Shown: piece after piece, positions 25,514-34,366 of the stretch
Numbering within the stretch: position 1 is the first letter of the stretch
Layout: each line of letters begins with the position of its first letter
DNA from: an uncultured Clostridia bacterium
GTDB taxonomy: Bacteria > Bacillota > Clostridia > Oscillospirales > Acutalibacteraceae
Length of the DNA stretch: 64,000 nt
Assembly: GCA_947625485.1 (NCBI GenBank)
Contig: CANQOP010000001.1
Coordinates: 1 to 64,000 of the forward strand
Reading direction: 5' to 3'
Made by a program: the position numbers and the translations under genes
Notes under the pieces: generated by a model
Told to the model about the DNA's origin: nothing
Seen by the model: the letters and a program-made list of their open reading frames with translations, nothing else
The model's database searches: none

Positions 25514-27556
25514 ATGCCATCACTGTACGCAATGCCAATTGAAAAACTTCGCGGTGTCGGCAAAAAACGTGCTGAGCAGTTTCAAAAGCTCGGTGTGCAT
25601 TCTGTCGGCGAGCTCCTTAATTTTTATCCGCGCGCCTATGAGGATTGGTCAGACATTACCGAAATTCTCGATGTCTCAGACGGAGAGACTGTCTGTATTA
25701 AGGCGGAGATCGGGGCTCCTTTTCAACGCGGATATACCAAAAACGGTAAGTTGATCCTAAAAACTGTCGTTTACGACGAGAGCGGCGGTATGGAGCTTGT
25801 TTTTTTTAATAATCCTTATATTGTAAATATGCTAAAATACGGAAAGACTTATATTTTCCGCGGAAAGGTTGACCGTGATCTCAGCGGTATTCGGATGGTT
25901 TCGCCGATTTTTTCGGACGCCGATAAAACTGCCGATATTAAACCAGTCTACAATCTCACGGCAGGGCTTAATAATACTTCAGTTATACGTGCTGTCGAAC
26001 AGGCTTTGCTGCTTATGCCCGACGAAGTAAACGACCCTTTACCGGAGCATATTCGTGATAAATACAACCTTTGTGATTTGAAATTCGCGATAAAAAACGT
26101 ACATTTTCCTGCAAACTCGAAAGCACTCGCAATTTCACGCAAAAGACTGGTCGTTGAGGAACTGCTTGTTTTAAATCTCGGACTTACTCGTCTGAAATCT
26201 CATAAGCGCGCCGCTAACAAAAATATTGTAAAAACTGATTATTCTAAGGAATTTGAAAAGCTCCTCGATTTTACTCTGACGAACGGACAGCGCTCAGCAA
26301 TTTCCGACTGCATAAGCGATATAACCAATCCTGAAATTTCGCTCAACCGCCTTGTTCAGGGCGACGTAGGCTCGGGTAAAACCATGGTCGCCGCGTCCAT
26401 CTGCTATACCGTTATCAAAAACGGTATGCAGGCGGCGTTTATGGTGCCCACAGAAATCCTCGCTGAACAGCACTATAATTCTTTAAAAGAACTATTTAAA
26501 AATACGAATATAAATATTGCTCTTCTTACAGGTTCACTCAGACAAAGCGAAAAGGATAAAGTGCGTAAAAAACTCGAAACGGGAGAAATTGACCTTGTAA
26601 TCGGTACACACGCATTAATTACTGACAAAACGCTTTTCAATAATTTAGCCCTTGTGGTTACCGACGAGCAGCATCGCTTCGGCGTTGCTCAGCGCGCAAA
26701 GCTGCTTTCAAAGGGTAACAGTCCTCATTTGCTTGTAATGAGCGCAACCCCTATCCCGCGAACTCTCGGACTGATTATCTTCGGAGACCTTGATATTTCC
26801 GTAATAAACGAGCTTCCGCCGGGAAGGCAGGAGATAGATACCCTGCTTATAGATTCATCTGTCCGCCCTCGAGCCCTCGGATTTATCCGCAGGCAAATCG
26901 AACGCGGAAGGCAGGCGTATATCGTGTGTCCGCTCATTGACGAGGGGGAGAGCGACCTTGCCTCAGCTCAGGACTATGCCGCCGAGCTTATGCTGAATTT
27001 TTTCAGGGATATTTCTATCGGAATCCTCCACGGTAAGCTTAAAGCAACCGAAAAAGAGAAAATTATGCGCGATTTCACCCAAAATAAGTATCAGGTACTT
27101 GTAACTACCACGGTTATCGAGGTCGGAATAGACGTCCCTAACGCTACAATTATGATGATTGAAAACGCGGAGCGTTTTGGACTGTCACAGCTGCATCAGC
27201 TTCGCGGTCGTGTCGGGCGGGGAGGAGAAAAGAGTTATTGTATTCTTGTTTCGGATAATACTTCCGAAACGGCTCAGGAACGCCTTAAAGTTATGTGTTC
27301 GACGCGCGACGGCTTTAAGATTGCGGACGCGGATTATAAGCTCAGAGGACCCGGAGACTTCTTCGGCTCAAAACAGCACGGCTTACCTCCGCTCAATATA
27401 AGCAGTCTTGCGGACACGCGCAACCTTGAGCTGTCGCAGGAGATTTCAGAATATGTAATCAAGGATTCAATAAATCTTACCGACGACCGCTACCGAGCCT
27501 TAAAGGCAGAGATAACCAGACTGTTTAAAAAAACAGGAGACGAAACACTTAATTAG
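25514..27556 (+). CDS. recG: ATP-dependent DNA helicase RecG
   Basis: 680 residues, full length. RecG remodels stalled replication forks and Holliday junctions. An N-terminal wedge domain opens with PIEKLRGVGKKRAEQFQKLG. The helicase core has Walker A GDVGSGKT (about 283), a DEQH box (about 385), MSATPIPRTL (motif III), TTVIEVGIDVPNAT (motif V) and QLRGRVGRG (motif VI), then the C-terminal TRG motif region. The ATG at 25514 has GGAG at 25504-25507. It ends 76 nt before the carboxypeptidase gene, which has its own promoter. Confidence 0.96.
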   Translation: MPSLYAMPIEKLRGVGKKRAEQFQKLGVHSVGELLNFYPRAYEDWSDITEILDVSDGETVCIKAEIGAPFQRGYTKNGKLILKTVVYDESGGMELVFFNNPYIVNMLKYGKTYIFRGKVDRDLSGIRMVSPIFSDADKTADIKPVYNLTAGLNNTSVIRAVEQALLLMPDEVNDPLPEHIRDKYNLCDLKFAIKNVHFPANSKALAISRKRLVVEELLVLNLGLTRLKSHKRAANKNIVKTDYSKEFEKLLDFTLTNGQRSAISDCISDITNPEISLNRLVQGDVGSGKTMVAASICYTVIKNGMQAAFMVPTEILAEQHYNSLKELFKNTNINIALLTGSLRQSEKDKVRKKLETGEIDLVIGTHALITDKTLFNNLALVVTDEQHRFGVAQRAKLLSKGNSPHLLVMSATPIPRTLGLIIFGDLDISVINELPPGRQEIDTLLIDSSVRPRALGFIRRQIERGRQAYIVCPLIDEGESDLASAQDYAAELMLNFFRDISIGILHGKLKATEKEKIMRDFTQNKYQVLVTTTVIEVGIDVPNATIMMIENAERFGLSQLHQLRGRVGRGGEKSYCILVSDNTSETAQERLKVMCSTRDGFKIADADYKLRGPGDFFGSKQHGLPPLNISSLADTRNLELSQEISEYVIKDSINLTDDRYRALKAEITRLFKKTGDETLN

Positions 27557-27566
27557 CAATAAATTA

Positions 27567-27595
27567 TTGTTATTGTGCTTAATATATGTTATACT
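27567..27595 (+). promoter_or_regulatory. Promoter of the D,D-carboxypeptidase gene
   Basis: TTGTTA (27567-27572), 17-nt spacer ending TGT (extended -10), TATACT (27590-27595). Confidence 0.7.
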
Positions 27596-27632
27596 AAATA
27601 GCACAAAACACGGAAAATTCGGAGGTATATTT

Positions 27633-28982
27633 ATGAAAAAAAAGCTATCGCTGTTTTTATCAATTCTGATAGTTGTATGCGCGGTTTTCACGTCGTCACT
27701 CGTTCCCGTGTCCGCTGCTAACTATAAGAATAAGGTAAAGCTTAAATCCAAGTCGGCTCTGCTTATAAATATGGATACGGGACAGACCGTATACAATGTA
27801 AACGCTGACACAAAGCGTTATCCCGCCTCAACAACAAAAATTATGACGTACATAGTTGTCGCCGAGCACGTAAGCGATTTTCGCCGCACAAAGGTGGAGA
27901 TAAAGCAGTCCGTTCTTGATGTTCTTAACGGTACGGGAAGCTCGGTTGCCCACGTATCCGCCCACGTAGGGAAGACAATGACAGTCCTTGACCTGCTTTA
28001 TTCTATGATGGTTCCGTCAGGTAACGATGCGGCTGTTGTCCTTGCGGATTATGTCGGCGGCGGTGACACGAAGAAGTTTGTTGAAATGATGAACGATAAG
28101 GCTAAGGAGCTCGGCTGTAAAAATACGCATTTTGAAAATCCCGACGGACTTCATAATAAAAATCACTACACAACAGCAAGAGACCTTGCAATAATTACTC
28201 AGTACGCTCTTACGCTCCCCGAGTTTTCAGAAATTACGAACACCTCGACCTACTATGTTGAGGGCGAGAACTATCCGTTAGTAACTACGAACTCAATGAT
28301 TGACCCCAATAGAGGCGGGAAATACTACTACCAGTACGCTCAGGGTATTAAAACGGGTACTACTGACGAAGCGGGTCACTGCCTTGTTTCTATCGGTTCT
28401 GCCGACGGATACTCATATCTCGGAGTATTCCTGATGAATCCGATTAAAGATCCGGACGAGTACGGTACTATGATAGACGCGAGTAATCTGTTCCGATGGG
28501 CGCTGACCGAGCTTGAGCTTAATCAGGTCGCATCGTCAAATACCCCTATTTGTGAACAGAAGATAAATCTTGCTTGGGGCAAGAACAGTGTTCAGCTTGT
28601 TCCGGAGAAAAACATTAATTCAATCGTTCCCAAGAATTTTAAGGAAAAGAATATTATTATAGAAAAGAAAGTCCCCGAGAGTGTAGACGCTCCTGTAGAG
28701 GAGGGCGACATTATCGGAAAAGCGACCGTATATTACAAGGGTGAGGGAGCAGACGGAAAACAGAAGCTGGCAACAGTAAATCTCGTTTCCTCGGAAAGCG
28801 TTGAGCGCAGCGGTATTCTCTATGTACTTTCAGTAATCCAGAGTATAGTTTTCTCCAAATGGTTTATTGTAGTAATCGTTGCCATCGTGCTCCTGCTTAT
28901 TATCTACATAATTGTAAGTTCAATTATCCGCAGCCGTTCCCGTAAACGCCGCAGGAACGTGCGAAGATACCGAAATTTTTAA
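27633..28982 (+). CDS. D-alanyl-D-alanine carboxypeptidase (class A low-molecular-weight PBP)
   Basis: 449 residues, S11 peptidase family (DacF/DacB-like). It removes the terminal D-Ala from stem peptides and so limits cross-linking. Signal peptide at 1-28 (ends PVSAANY). The penicillin-binding motifs are intact: STTK (catalytic Ser, about 63), SGND (about 124) and KTGTT (about 240). After the peptidase domain and a beta-rich C-terminal domain there is a transmembrane helix (WFIVVIVAIVLLLIIYIIV) and a very basic tail. The C-terminal single-helix anchor replaces the amphipathic anchor usual in PBP5. GGAGGT lies at 27621-27626. Confidence 0.93.
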   Translation: MKKKLSLFLSILIVVCAVFTSSLVPVSAANYKNKVKLKSKSALLINMDTGQTVYNVNADTKRYPASTTKIMTYIVVAEHVSDFRRTKVEIKQSVLDVLNGTGSSVAHVSAHVGKTMTVLDLLYSMMVPSGNDAAVVLADYVGGGDTKKFVEMMNDKAKELGCKNTHFENPDGLHNKNHYTTARDLAIITQYALTLPEFSEITNTSTYYVEGENYPLVTTNSMIDPNRGGKYYYQYAQGIKTGTTDEAGHCLVSIGSADGYSYLGVFLMNPIKDPDEYGTMIDASNLFRWALTELELNQVASSNTPICEQKINLAWGKNSVQLVPEKNINSIVPKNFKEKNIIIEKKVPESVDAPVEEGDIIGKATVYYKGEGADGKQKLATVNLVSSESVERSGILYVLSVIQSIVFSKWFIVVIVAIVLLLIIYIIVSSIIRSRSRKRRRNVRRYRNF

Positions 28983-28998
28983 TTTAATATAACAATAC

Positions 28999-29031
28999 AA
29001 AAGAGCTGTTTTTGAGTAAAACAGCTCTTTT
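28999..29031 (+). terminator. Bidirectional terminator between carboxypeptidase and DUF624 genes
   Basis: AAAAGAGCTGTTTT / AAAACAGCTCTTTT stem with a short loop (28999-29031), T-rich on both sides. Confidence 0.85.
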
Positions 29032-29066
29032 CTAATATTTCTAATATACTATATATAATGAATTTA

Positions 29067-29906
29067 TTATTTCTCCGGTTTATTAATTTTAATCATTTTC
29101 CCGTTTACATAAACATAGTCGCTGTCCCCGGACGCATTAATAATCGCCTGCTCGACATCTTCTCTGTCATCTGTTTCGGCAGGAAGCGTATTTACAAACG
29201 AACCTACAGCGTCCTGCAAACCTTTGGAAATCACGGAAATTGAAATATATGAGAACAGAAGAGGGAAAAACAGAACAATAACCGCGACTGTTATCCACAG
29301 CCATACACCTCTTGAGAACACAATCGCCGCAAAAGCCGAAAGGGATACGATAAGAATGAGCGCCAGCGCGCCTAAATTCCTAAGTATTTTGCCGAATACC
29401 AGGAGAAAAGAGTTTTTGTAAATATCCCAAATTCTTAGTTCATAAGTAACCGTCATAATCGGTATGTAAAACATCATAGTTATTAGTATAGCAGTAAACA
29501 GAATATATATTGTCAGAATTGAGCCGTAAACAACGTCTGTCCTCGCAAGCGACCCGTAGTAGAGTATTGAGAAGAACGTGCATAGAACAATGAGATACAT
29601 AACTACGCCGTGCAAAAGAAAAGCCTTGAAATTATCCTTTACGGAAGTGAAAAAAACGTCTAAAAGACGAACGTCACTTTTTTCGACTGCAATCTTGCGT
29701 ATTATCATTACAAGTCCCGAAAGCATAGTAGTTGCCGGTATAATACCGAGTCCCCATAAAATTATGTTGTTAAATCCCGTGATATATCCTATAAGCACAA
29801 AAATGCCTGTAAAAAAGCCTAACGGTACTGAGTATAAAAGACCAGCCGTAAACAGTTTAGGAAAGAATTTGAAAAATCTGATAAATGCAGAATCCATAAA
29901 TTTCAT
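29067..29906 (-). CDS. DUF624 (YesL-like) membrane protein
   Basis: 279 residues, with about six membrane helices and a roughly 50-residue acidic cytoplasmic C-terminus. The N-terminal segment and the MTVTYELRIWDIYKNSFLL stretch fit the DUF624/YesL family. Members are usually encoded beside carbohydrate ABC importers or polysaccharide-use genes. Their function is not established. Here the gene is divergent from the solute-binding protein gene across a 366-nt region, which agrees with that habit. Confidence 0.75.
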   Translation of the reverse strand: MKFMDSAFIRFFKFFPKLFTAGLLYSVPLGFFTGIFVLIGYITGFNNIILWGLGIIPATTMLSGLVMIIRKIAVEKSDVRLLDVFFTSVKDNFKAFLLHGVVMYLIVLCTFFSILYYGSLARTDVVYGSILTIYILFTAILITMMFYIPIMTVTYELRIWDIYKNSFLLVFGKILRNLGALALILIVSLSAFAAIVFSRGVWLWITVAVIVLFFPLLFSYISISVISKGLQDAVGSFVNTLPAETDDREDVEQAIINASGDSDYVYVNGKMIKINKPEK

Positions 29907-30111
29907 AGTAAACTTCCTTAATATTTTATCAATTTATTTTATCATAAGAGGCTTTAATTTTCCACTTAAATATGATTACAAAACTGTAAGCTTTGACTGC
30001 TGATTTTGTCAAAAAAATAACAAAGTGATTTAAATTAAAATTAATTTGGCAGCTCAAACCATTTTTTCAAAATTTTGTTTAATTATTTAAAGAAATAATA
30101 CAAAAAAAGTA

Positions 30112-30140
30112 TTGCGTTTTGGATATTTTTGTGCTAACAT
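30112..30140 (+). promoter_or_regulatory. Promoter of the sugar ABC importer
   Basis: TTGCGT (30112-30117), 17-nt spacer ending TGC, TAACAT (30135-30140). It predicts a leader of about 125 nt. The region 29907-30111 is AT-rich and shows no other gene or site that I can support. Confidence 0.65.
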
Positions 30141-30211
30141 ACTAACTGATGAGAGAGTTTTGATTATAATCTTTTAGAAAACTTATTTTCGAGAGAATTT
30201 ATATAATTAAA

Positions 30212-30256
30212 TACTCCCTGACGGAGGTTCGACGTCCGATACGGACCAATTTTTTA
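30212..30256 (+). promoter_or_regulatory. Two small hairpins in the importer leader, possible attenuator
   Basis: CTCC-CTGAC-GGAG followed by GTCCG-ATA-CGGAC and then CAATTTTTT. The second stem plus T tract resembles a weak terminator in front of the solute-binding protein gene. Without a visible antiterminator this stays tentative. Confidence 0.3.
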
Positions 30257-30272
30257 AAAGAAAGGTGATTAT

Positions 30273-31622
30273 ATGAAAAGCACAACACTAAAGAGATTAG
30301 CTGCTCTCGGGCTTGCTGGTCTTATGACGGCAGGAGCGTTGGCAGGCTGTTCTGACAACAGCGCTGCTCCCGATTCCGATGCAGCAAAAACAGGCGACGC
30401 TTCCAAGGGTTCTGTTTACTATCTAAACTTTAAACCCGAGCAGGATAAGGCGTGGAAAGCGCTCGCTAAGAAGTACACCAAGGAAACAGGTATTGATGTT
30501 AAGGTTGAGACTGCTGCCGAGGGCACTTACGAATCCACGCTTACCGCTGCCATGGATAAGGACGACGCTCCGACGCTTTTCCAGGTTAACGGACCTGTGG
30601 GACTTGCTAACTGGAAAGACTACTGCATGGATCTTTCTGATTCAGATGTTCTCAAACAGCTCACAAATGATGAATTCGCTCTCAAGGACGGCGACGCTAC
30701 ATATGGTATAGCTTATGTTATTGAGACATACGGTATCATTTACAACAAGACAATTCTCCAGAAGTACTTCGACTCCGATTTCGCATCTGTAAAGAGTATA
30801 GAAGAACTTAACAACTTCGACCAGCTCAAGAAGGTTGCTGATGAGATTCAGGAAAACAAGGACGCTCTCGGAGTTAAGGGCGCGTTTACATCAGCAGGTA
30901 TGGACTCGTCCTCTGACTGGAGATTTAAGACTCACCTCGCTAATATGCCGATCTACTACGAGTACAAGGAAGACGGCATTTCTTCTACAGACGCTATCAA
31001 GGGCACATATCTCGATAACTATAAGAAGATTTGGGACCTCTATATTACAGATTCCACATGCGCTAAGACCGACCTTGCTTCCAAGACGGGCACAGACGCA
31101 GAAACAGAGTTTATCGACGGCGACGCGGTATTCTTCCAGAACGGTACTTGGGAGTACGGCGCGCTCACAAAGGGCGGACTTAAAGATAAGGACCTCGGAA
31201 TGCTCCCGATTTACATCGGCGTAGAGGGTGAAGAGGACCAGGGACTTTGCACAGGCTCCGAGAACTACTGGTGCGTAAACAACGAGGCGTCTGACGACGA
31301 TAAGGCTGCTACGCTCGACTTCATCAACTGGTGTGTAACATCTGACACAGGTACAGCTGCTCTTGCTGACGATATGGGCTTTGTAATTCCTTTCAAGAAG
31401 GCTAAGGAAGCTACAAACAAGCTCGTTAAGTGTGATGCAGAGATGGTTGATGCAGGCAAGACTCCTGTAACATGGAACTTCACAACAATGCCGAGTGAAG
31501 ACTGGAAGAACGGTGTCGGTACTGCTCTTACTCAGTACGCTGCAGGCAAGGGTGATTGGGACGCAGTTGTTAAGGCTTTTGTTGACGGTTGGGCAACAGA
31601 GTACGCAAAAGCTAACGGCTAA
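30273..31622 (+). CDS. Carbohydrate ABC transporter solute-binding lipoprotein
   Basis: 449 residues, family 1 extracellular binding protein (MalE-like). The signal peptide ends in the lipobox LAGC (Cys at about 26), so it is tethered to the membrane. The mature part opens with VYYLNFKPEQDKAWKALAKK and contains the two-lobe fold. Next to starch debranching enzymes in the same region, malto-oligosaccharide uptake is the best guess, but sugar specificity is not readable. A good ribosome site (AAAGGTG) and a strong hairpin after the stop suggest it is expressed more highly than the permeases behind it. Confidence 0.9.
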   Translation: MKSTTLKRLAALGLAGLMTAGALAGCSDNSAAPDSDAAKTGDASKGSVYYLNFKPEQDKAWKALAKKYTKETGIDVKVETAAEGTYESTLTAAMDKDDAPTLFQVNGPVGLANWKDYCMDLSDSDVLKQLTNDEFALKDGDATYGIAYVIETYGIIYNKTILQKYFDSDFASVKSIEELNNFDQLKKVADEIQENKDALGVKGAFTSAGMDSSSDWRFKTHLANMPIYYEYKEDGISSTDAIKGTYLDNYKKIWDLYITDSTCAKTDLASKTGTDAETEFIDGDAVFFQNGTWEYGALTKGGLKDKDLGMLPIYIGVEGEEDQGLCTGSENYWCVNNEASDDDKAATLDFINWCVTSDTGTAALADDMGFVIPFKKAKEATNKLVKCDAEMVDAGKTPVTWNFTTMPSEDWKNGVGTALTQYAAGKGDWDAVVKAFVDGWATEYAKANG

Positions 31623-31645
31623 TCGTCACTAACCAAGTTTTTTCG

Positions 31646-31672
31646 GTGGGGGCGGTAACGCCCCCACGTTTT
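31646..31672 (+). terminator. Partial terminator between binding protein and permease genes
   Basis: GTGGGGGCG-GTAA-CGCCCCCAC (31646-31667) followed by GTTTTCG. The T tract is short, so leaky termination is expected. Confidence 0.7.
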
Positions 31673-31683
31673 CGTTAAATTTA

Positions 31684-31726
31684 TACTAAATGCCGACAAA
31701 AACTAATTTTTAGTCGACGTTTAGTA
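31684..31726 (+). promoter_or_regulatory. Second hairpin in front of the permease genes
   Basis: TACTAAATGCCGAC (31684-31697) pairs with GTCGACGTTTAGTA (31713-31726) at 13 of 14 positions (one G-U) around a 15-nt AT-rich loop. No T tract follows. An mRNA processing or stability element is one explanation. Confidence 0.45.
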
Positions 31727-31761
31727 TTAATAAAACAGTTTAAGAAACGGAAAGGGTAATT

Positions 31762-32634
31762 ATGTTTAAAAAACGTAATCGATTATTCTTTTTAATCTTC
31801 GTTCTTCCGACCTTTGCTGCTTTTATCATAGGCTTTATTTATCCGTTTTTCAGCGGAATTTATCTCTCGTTTTGTAAATTCCGCACGGTAAGTAACGCTC
31901 AGTTTATAGGTATTGACAACTACATAAAGGCTTTTCAAAACGAGGGCTTTTTGCAGTCGTTCTGGTTTACCTGTGTGTTTGTCGTACTTTCTGTAGTACT
32001 TATCAACTTAATTGCATTTGCTGTTGCTTATATTCTTACCCTCGGAATACGCGGTTCTAACGTGTTCCGTACCGTGTTCTTTATGCCGAACCTTATCGGT
32101 GGAATTATACTTGGATATATATGGCAGCAGATTTTTAACGGAATTCTCCAGAAATACAGCACAAACCTTGCTCTCAACGAGACCTACGGATTCTGGGGAC
32201 TTATAATACTTATGTGCTGGCAGCAGGCAGGATATATGATGATTATTTATATTGCCGGCTTTCAGAGCGTGCCTCACGATCTATACGAGGCTGCTCGTAT
32301 TGACGGAGCAAGCAAAAGTCAAATATTGACTAAGGTTACTATTCCGATGATGGCTCCGTCAATCACGATTTGTACCTTCCTTACTCTCACAAACTCTTTC
32401 AAACTGTTCGACCAGAACCTTGCGCTCACGAACGGTCTGCCCGGTGTTGTCGGAGCGGGCGGTACAACGATCTATAAAACTGAGATGATCGCGCTTAATA
32501 TTTATAAAACTTTTTACGCGAACCAAAACTCCCGCGGTATCGGTCAGGCTGAGGCAGTAATCTTCTTCGTAATTGTGGTAGTAATTGCTCTTGCTCAGCT
32601 TTACTTCACCAGGAAGAGGGAGGTGCAGCAGTAA
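31762..32634 (+). CDS. Sugar ABC transporter permease (MalF/UgpA-like)
   Basis: 290 residues with six predicted membrane helices. The EAA loop that docks the ATPase is DLYEAARIDGASKSQILTKV (about 177-196). It is followed 1 nt into its stop codon by the second permease. The binding-protein gene lies upstream. No ATPase gene follows, so an MsmX-type shared ATPase encoded elsewhere must energise it (inference from family practice). Confidence 0.92.
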   Translation: MFKKRNRLFFLIFVLPTFAAFIIGFIYPFFSGIYLSFCKFRTVSNAQFIGIDNYIKAFQNEGFLQSFWFTCVFVVLSVVLINLIAFAVAYILTLGIRGSNVFRTVFFMPNLIGGIILGYIWQQIFNGILQKYSTNLALNETYGFWGLIILMCWQQAGYMMIIYIAGFQSVPHDLYEAARIDGASKSQILTKVTIPMMAPSITICTFLTLTNSFKLFDQNLALTNGLPGVVGAGGTTIYKTEMIALNIYKTFYANQNSRGIGQAEAVIFFVIVVVIALAQLYFTRKREVQQ

Positions 32635-33509
32635 TGGCTATTGTAAAAGCTAAAGAGCCGAAAAAACATAAAAAACAAACACTCGGTATGAAAATTATGA
32701 CAATCGTTTTGTCGGTAATTTCCGTTTTCTACGTCGCTCCTGTTTTCTTCGTTCTTATGAACTCCTTTAAATCTAACGCAGGAATCAGCCGCGGAGTGTT
32801 TGAGCTTCCCAATGCTGAAACCTTCCAAGGCTTCCAGAGCTATATAACCGGTATGTTTTTCGGGGATTTTCCGTTCTGGCAGACAATCCTGTGCAGCTTT
32901 TTCATAACGGTTTTCGGCGTTGCGCTTATCCTCGTTTGCACTTCAATGTGTGCCTGGTATCTTATGCGCTCAAATTCTATTATCTGTAAAATAATTTACT
33001 ATTTCTGCATCTTCTCAATGGTAGTTCCTTTCCAGATGGTAATGTTTACCCTCGCAAAAACGGCAGATACTCTTAAACTTACGAACCCTGTAGGTATTCT
33101 TGTTGTTTACCTCGGTTTCGGTGCAGGTCTCGCCGTATTTATGTTCTCGGGCTTTGTAAAATCAATCCCGATTGAAATTGAAGAGGCTGCAAACGTTGAC
33201 GGCGCAGGTCCTCTCAGGACGTTCTTTGGAATTGTTCTCCCGATTATGAAGCCGACATTTATTTCGGTTGGTATCCTTGAAACTATGTGGATATGGAATG
33301 ACTATCTTCTTCCGTACCTTATTCTCGATAAAACCTACTACAAGACGATACCGATTCACATTCAGTACCTAAACGGAAGCTACGGCCATACGGATACAAG
33401 CGCTATAATGGCGCTCATCGTACTTAGTATCGTCCCGATAATTATTTTCTATTTTGCGTGTCAGAAATACATTATCGAGGGCGTAGTTGCAGGCGCAGTT
33501 AAGGGATAA
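32634..33509 (+). CDS. Sugar ABC transporter permease (MalG/UgpE-like)
   Basis: 291 residues, six membrane helices. The EAA loop is EIEEAANVDGAGPLRTFFGI (about 181-200). Its ATG overlaps the preceding stop by one base (TAATG), so the two permeases are coupled in translation, as expected for subunits of one heterodimer. The transcript ends at the terminator at 33635-33665. The 33510-33634 gap shows only short imperfect repeats of TGTGCG/CGCACA. Confidence 0.92.
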   Translation: MAIVKAKEPKKHKKQTLGMKIMTIVLSVISVFYVAPVFFVLMNSFKSNAGISRGVFELPNAETFQGFQSYITGMFFGDFPFWQTILCSFFITVFGVALILVCTSMCAWYLMRSNSIICKIIYYFCIFSMVVPFQMVMFTLAKTADTLKLTNPVGILVVYLGFGAGLAVFMFSGFVKSIPIEIEEAANVDGAGPLRTFFGIVLPIMKPTFISVGILETMWIWNDYLLPYLILDKTYYKTIPIHIQYLNGSYGHTDTSAIMALIVLSIVPIIIFYFACQKYIIEGVVAGAVKG

Positions 33510-33634
33510 TGTTTCTGACAGAAGGGTGTGTGCTGTGCGCTCTTCTTCACTCATCGCACATTATTGCGCAGCAGCAAACTGTGCGGAGAATACAAAGTAT
33601 TTTGTTAGGAAACGCAGTTTACTATAAAACTATA

Positions 33635-33665
33635 TAAGAGCTGTTCGCCGTGAACAGCTCTTATT
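33635..33665 (+). terminator. Bidirectional terminator after the importer operon
   Basis: ATAAGAGCTGTTC-GCCGT-GAACAGCTCTTAT (33635-33665), 13-bp perfect stem, T-rich on both sides. It is shared with the convergent SpoIID-like gene. Confidence 0.88.
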
Positions 33666-33669
33666 TTGT

Positions 33670-34254
33670 TCAGATTTTGCAGTTTACAAACCACTTTAGT
33701 GCTTCTTTATAGCTAGCGCCTTTTTTGCATAGCTGATTAATTGTGTTCATACTTATACCGATTGTATTTCCACATTCCTCAAATTTGTTATTAAGCTTAT
33801 CCCACGGGCACGCGCATCCTTTTAGCTGCGGATAATTTTCGCTTTTCATTGTGTATCCGTCAGATAAATAAAATAGGGGAGTGTAGACCGTTTTTTTCTT
33901 ATATTTTATAGTTTTCTCAGAAAACTCATTTACTGTTTTTTCTAAAAAAGAATATTTATCTTCTCCGTGTTTCTTTATAAAATTCTCCTTGTTCAAAAAA
34001 TCTTTATCGGAGAATTTATTTTTTTTTGTTTTATAATTCGAGTTTAGAATAATAACAAGTGTTTTAATAGTTTCATCTGTGTATTCGTCTCTGTAATTTG
34101 CCGCGACAAGCTCTGTAATACTTTTATTTTCATTTATACTGCTGTCCGCAAAAACTTCTTTAGCGTCTGCATACGCGTTATTTTTTACGGTGATCAGCGG
34201 AATACTTGCCATTGCCGCTATAAGTAATAAAATTCCTATAAATTTCTTTTTCAT
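33670..34254 (-). CDS. Short secreted SpoIID/LytB-domain-like protein
   Basis: 194 residues with a signal peptide or N-terminal anchor (1-28). Three stretches recall the SpoIID fold: the helix ETIKTLVIILNSNY, where SpoIID has EALKAQAVAARTYA; YTPLFYLSDGYTMKSENYPQ with CACPWD, where SpoIID has its HSSGGxT and SPWD segments; and the end GISMNTINQLCKKGASYKEA, where SpoIID has GMSQYGA and GxSYxEIL. SpoIID is a lytic transglycosylase of about 340 residues acting in engulfment. This protein is much shorter, and the conserved catalytic Glu position appears to be Asn53. It may be inactive or act otherwise. The assignment is from motif memory and is moderate. Confidence 0.5.
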   Translation of the reverse strand: MKKKFIGILLLIAAMASIPLITVKNNAYADAKEVFADSSINENKSITELVAANYRDEYTDETIKTLVIILNSNYKTKKNKFSDKDFLNKENFIKKHGEDKYSFLEKTVNEFSEKTIKYKKKTVYTPLFYLSDGYTMKSENYPQLKGCACPWDKLNNKFEECGNTIGISMNTINQLCKKGASYKEALKWFVNCKI

Positions 34255-34285
34255 TTCTTCCTCTTGATAATTTATATTTTATTTC

Positions 34286-34314
34286 TTGACATAAGTGTTT
34301 GTTTGTCTTAAAAT
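34286..34314 (+). promoter_or_regulatory. Promoter of the unrecognised membrane protein gene
   Basis: TTGACA (34286-34291), 17-nt spacer, TAAAAT (34309-34314), about 53 nt before the start codon. Confidence 0.7.
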
Positions 34315-34366
34315 ATTATATGTTTAACATTAATACTAATATTACATATCTTGAAAGGAACGTATT

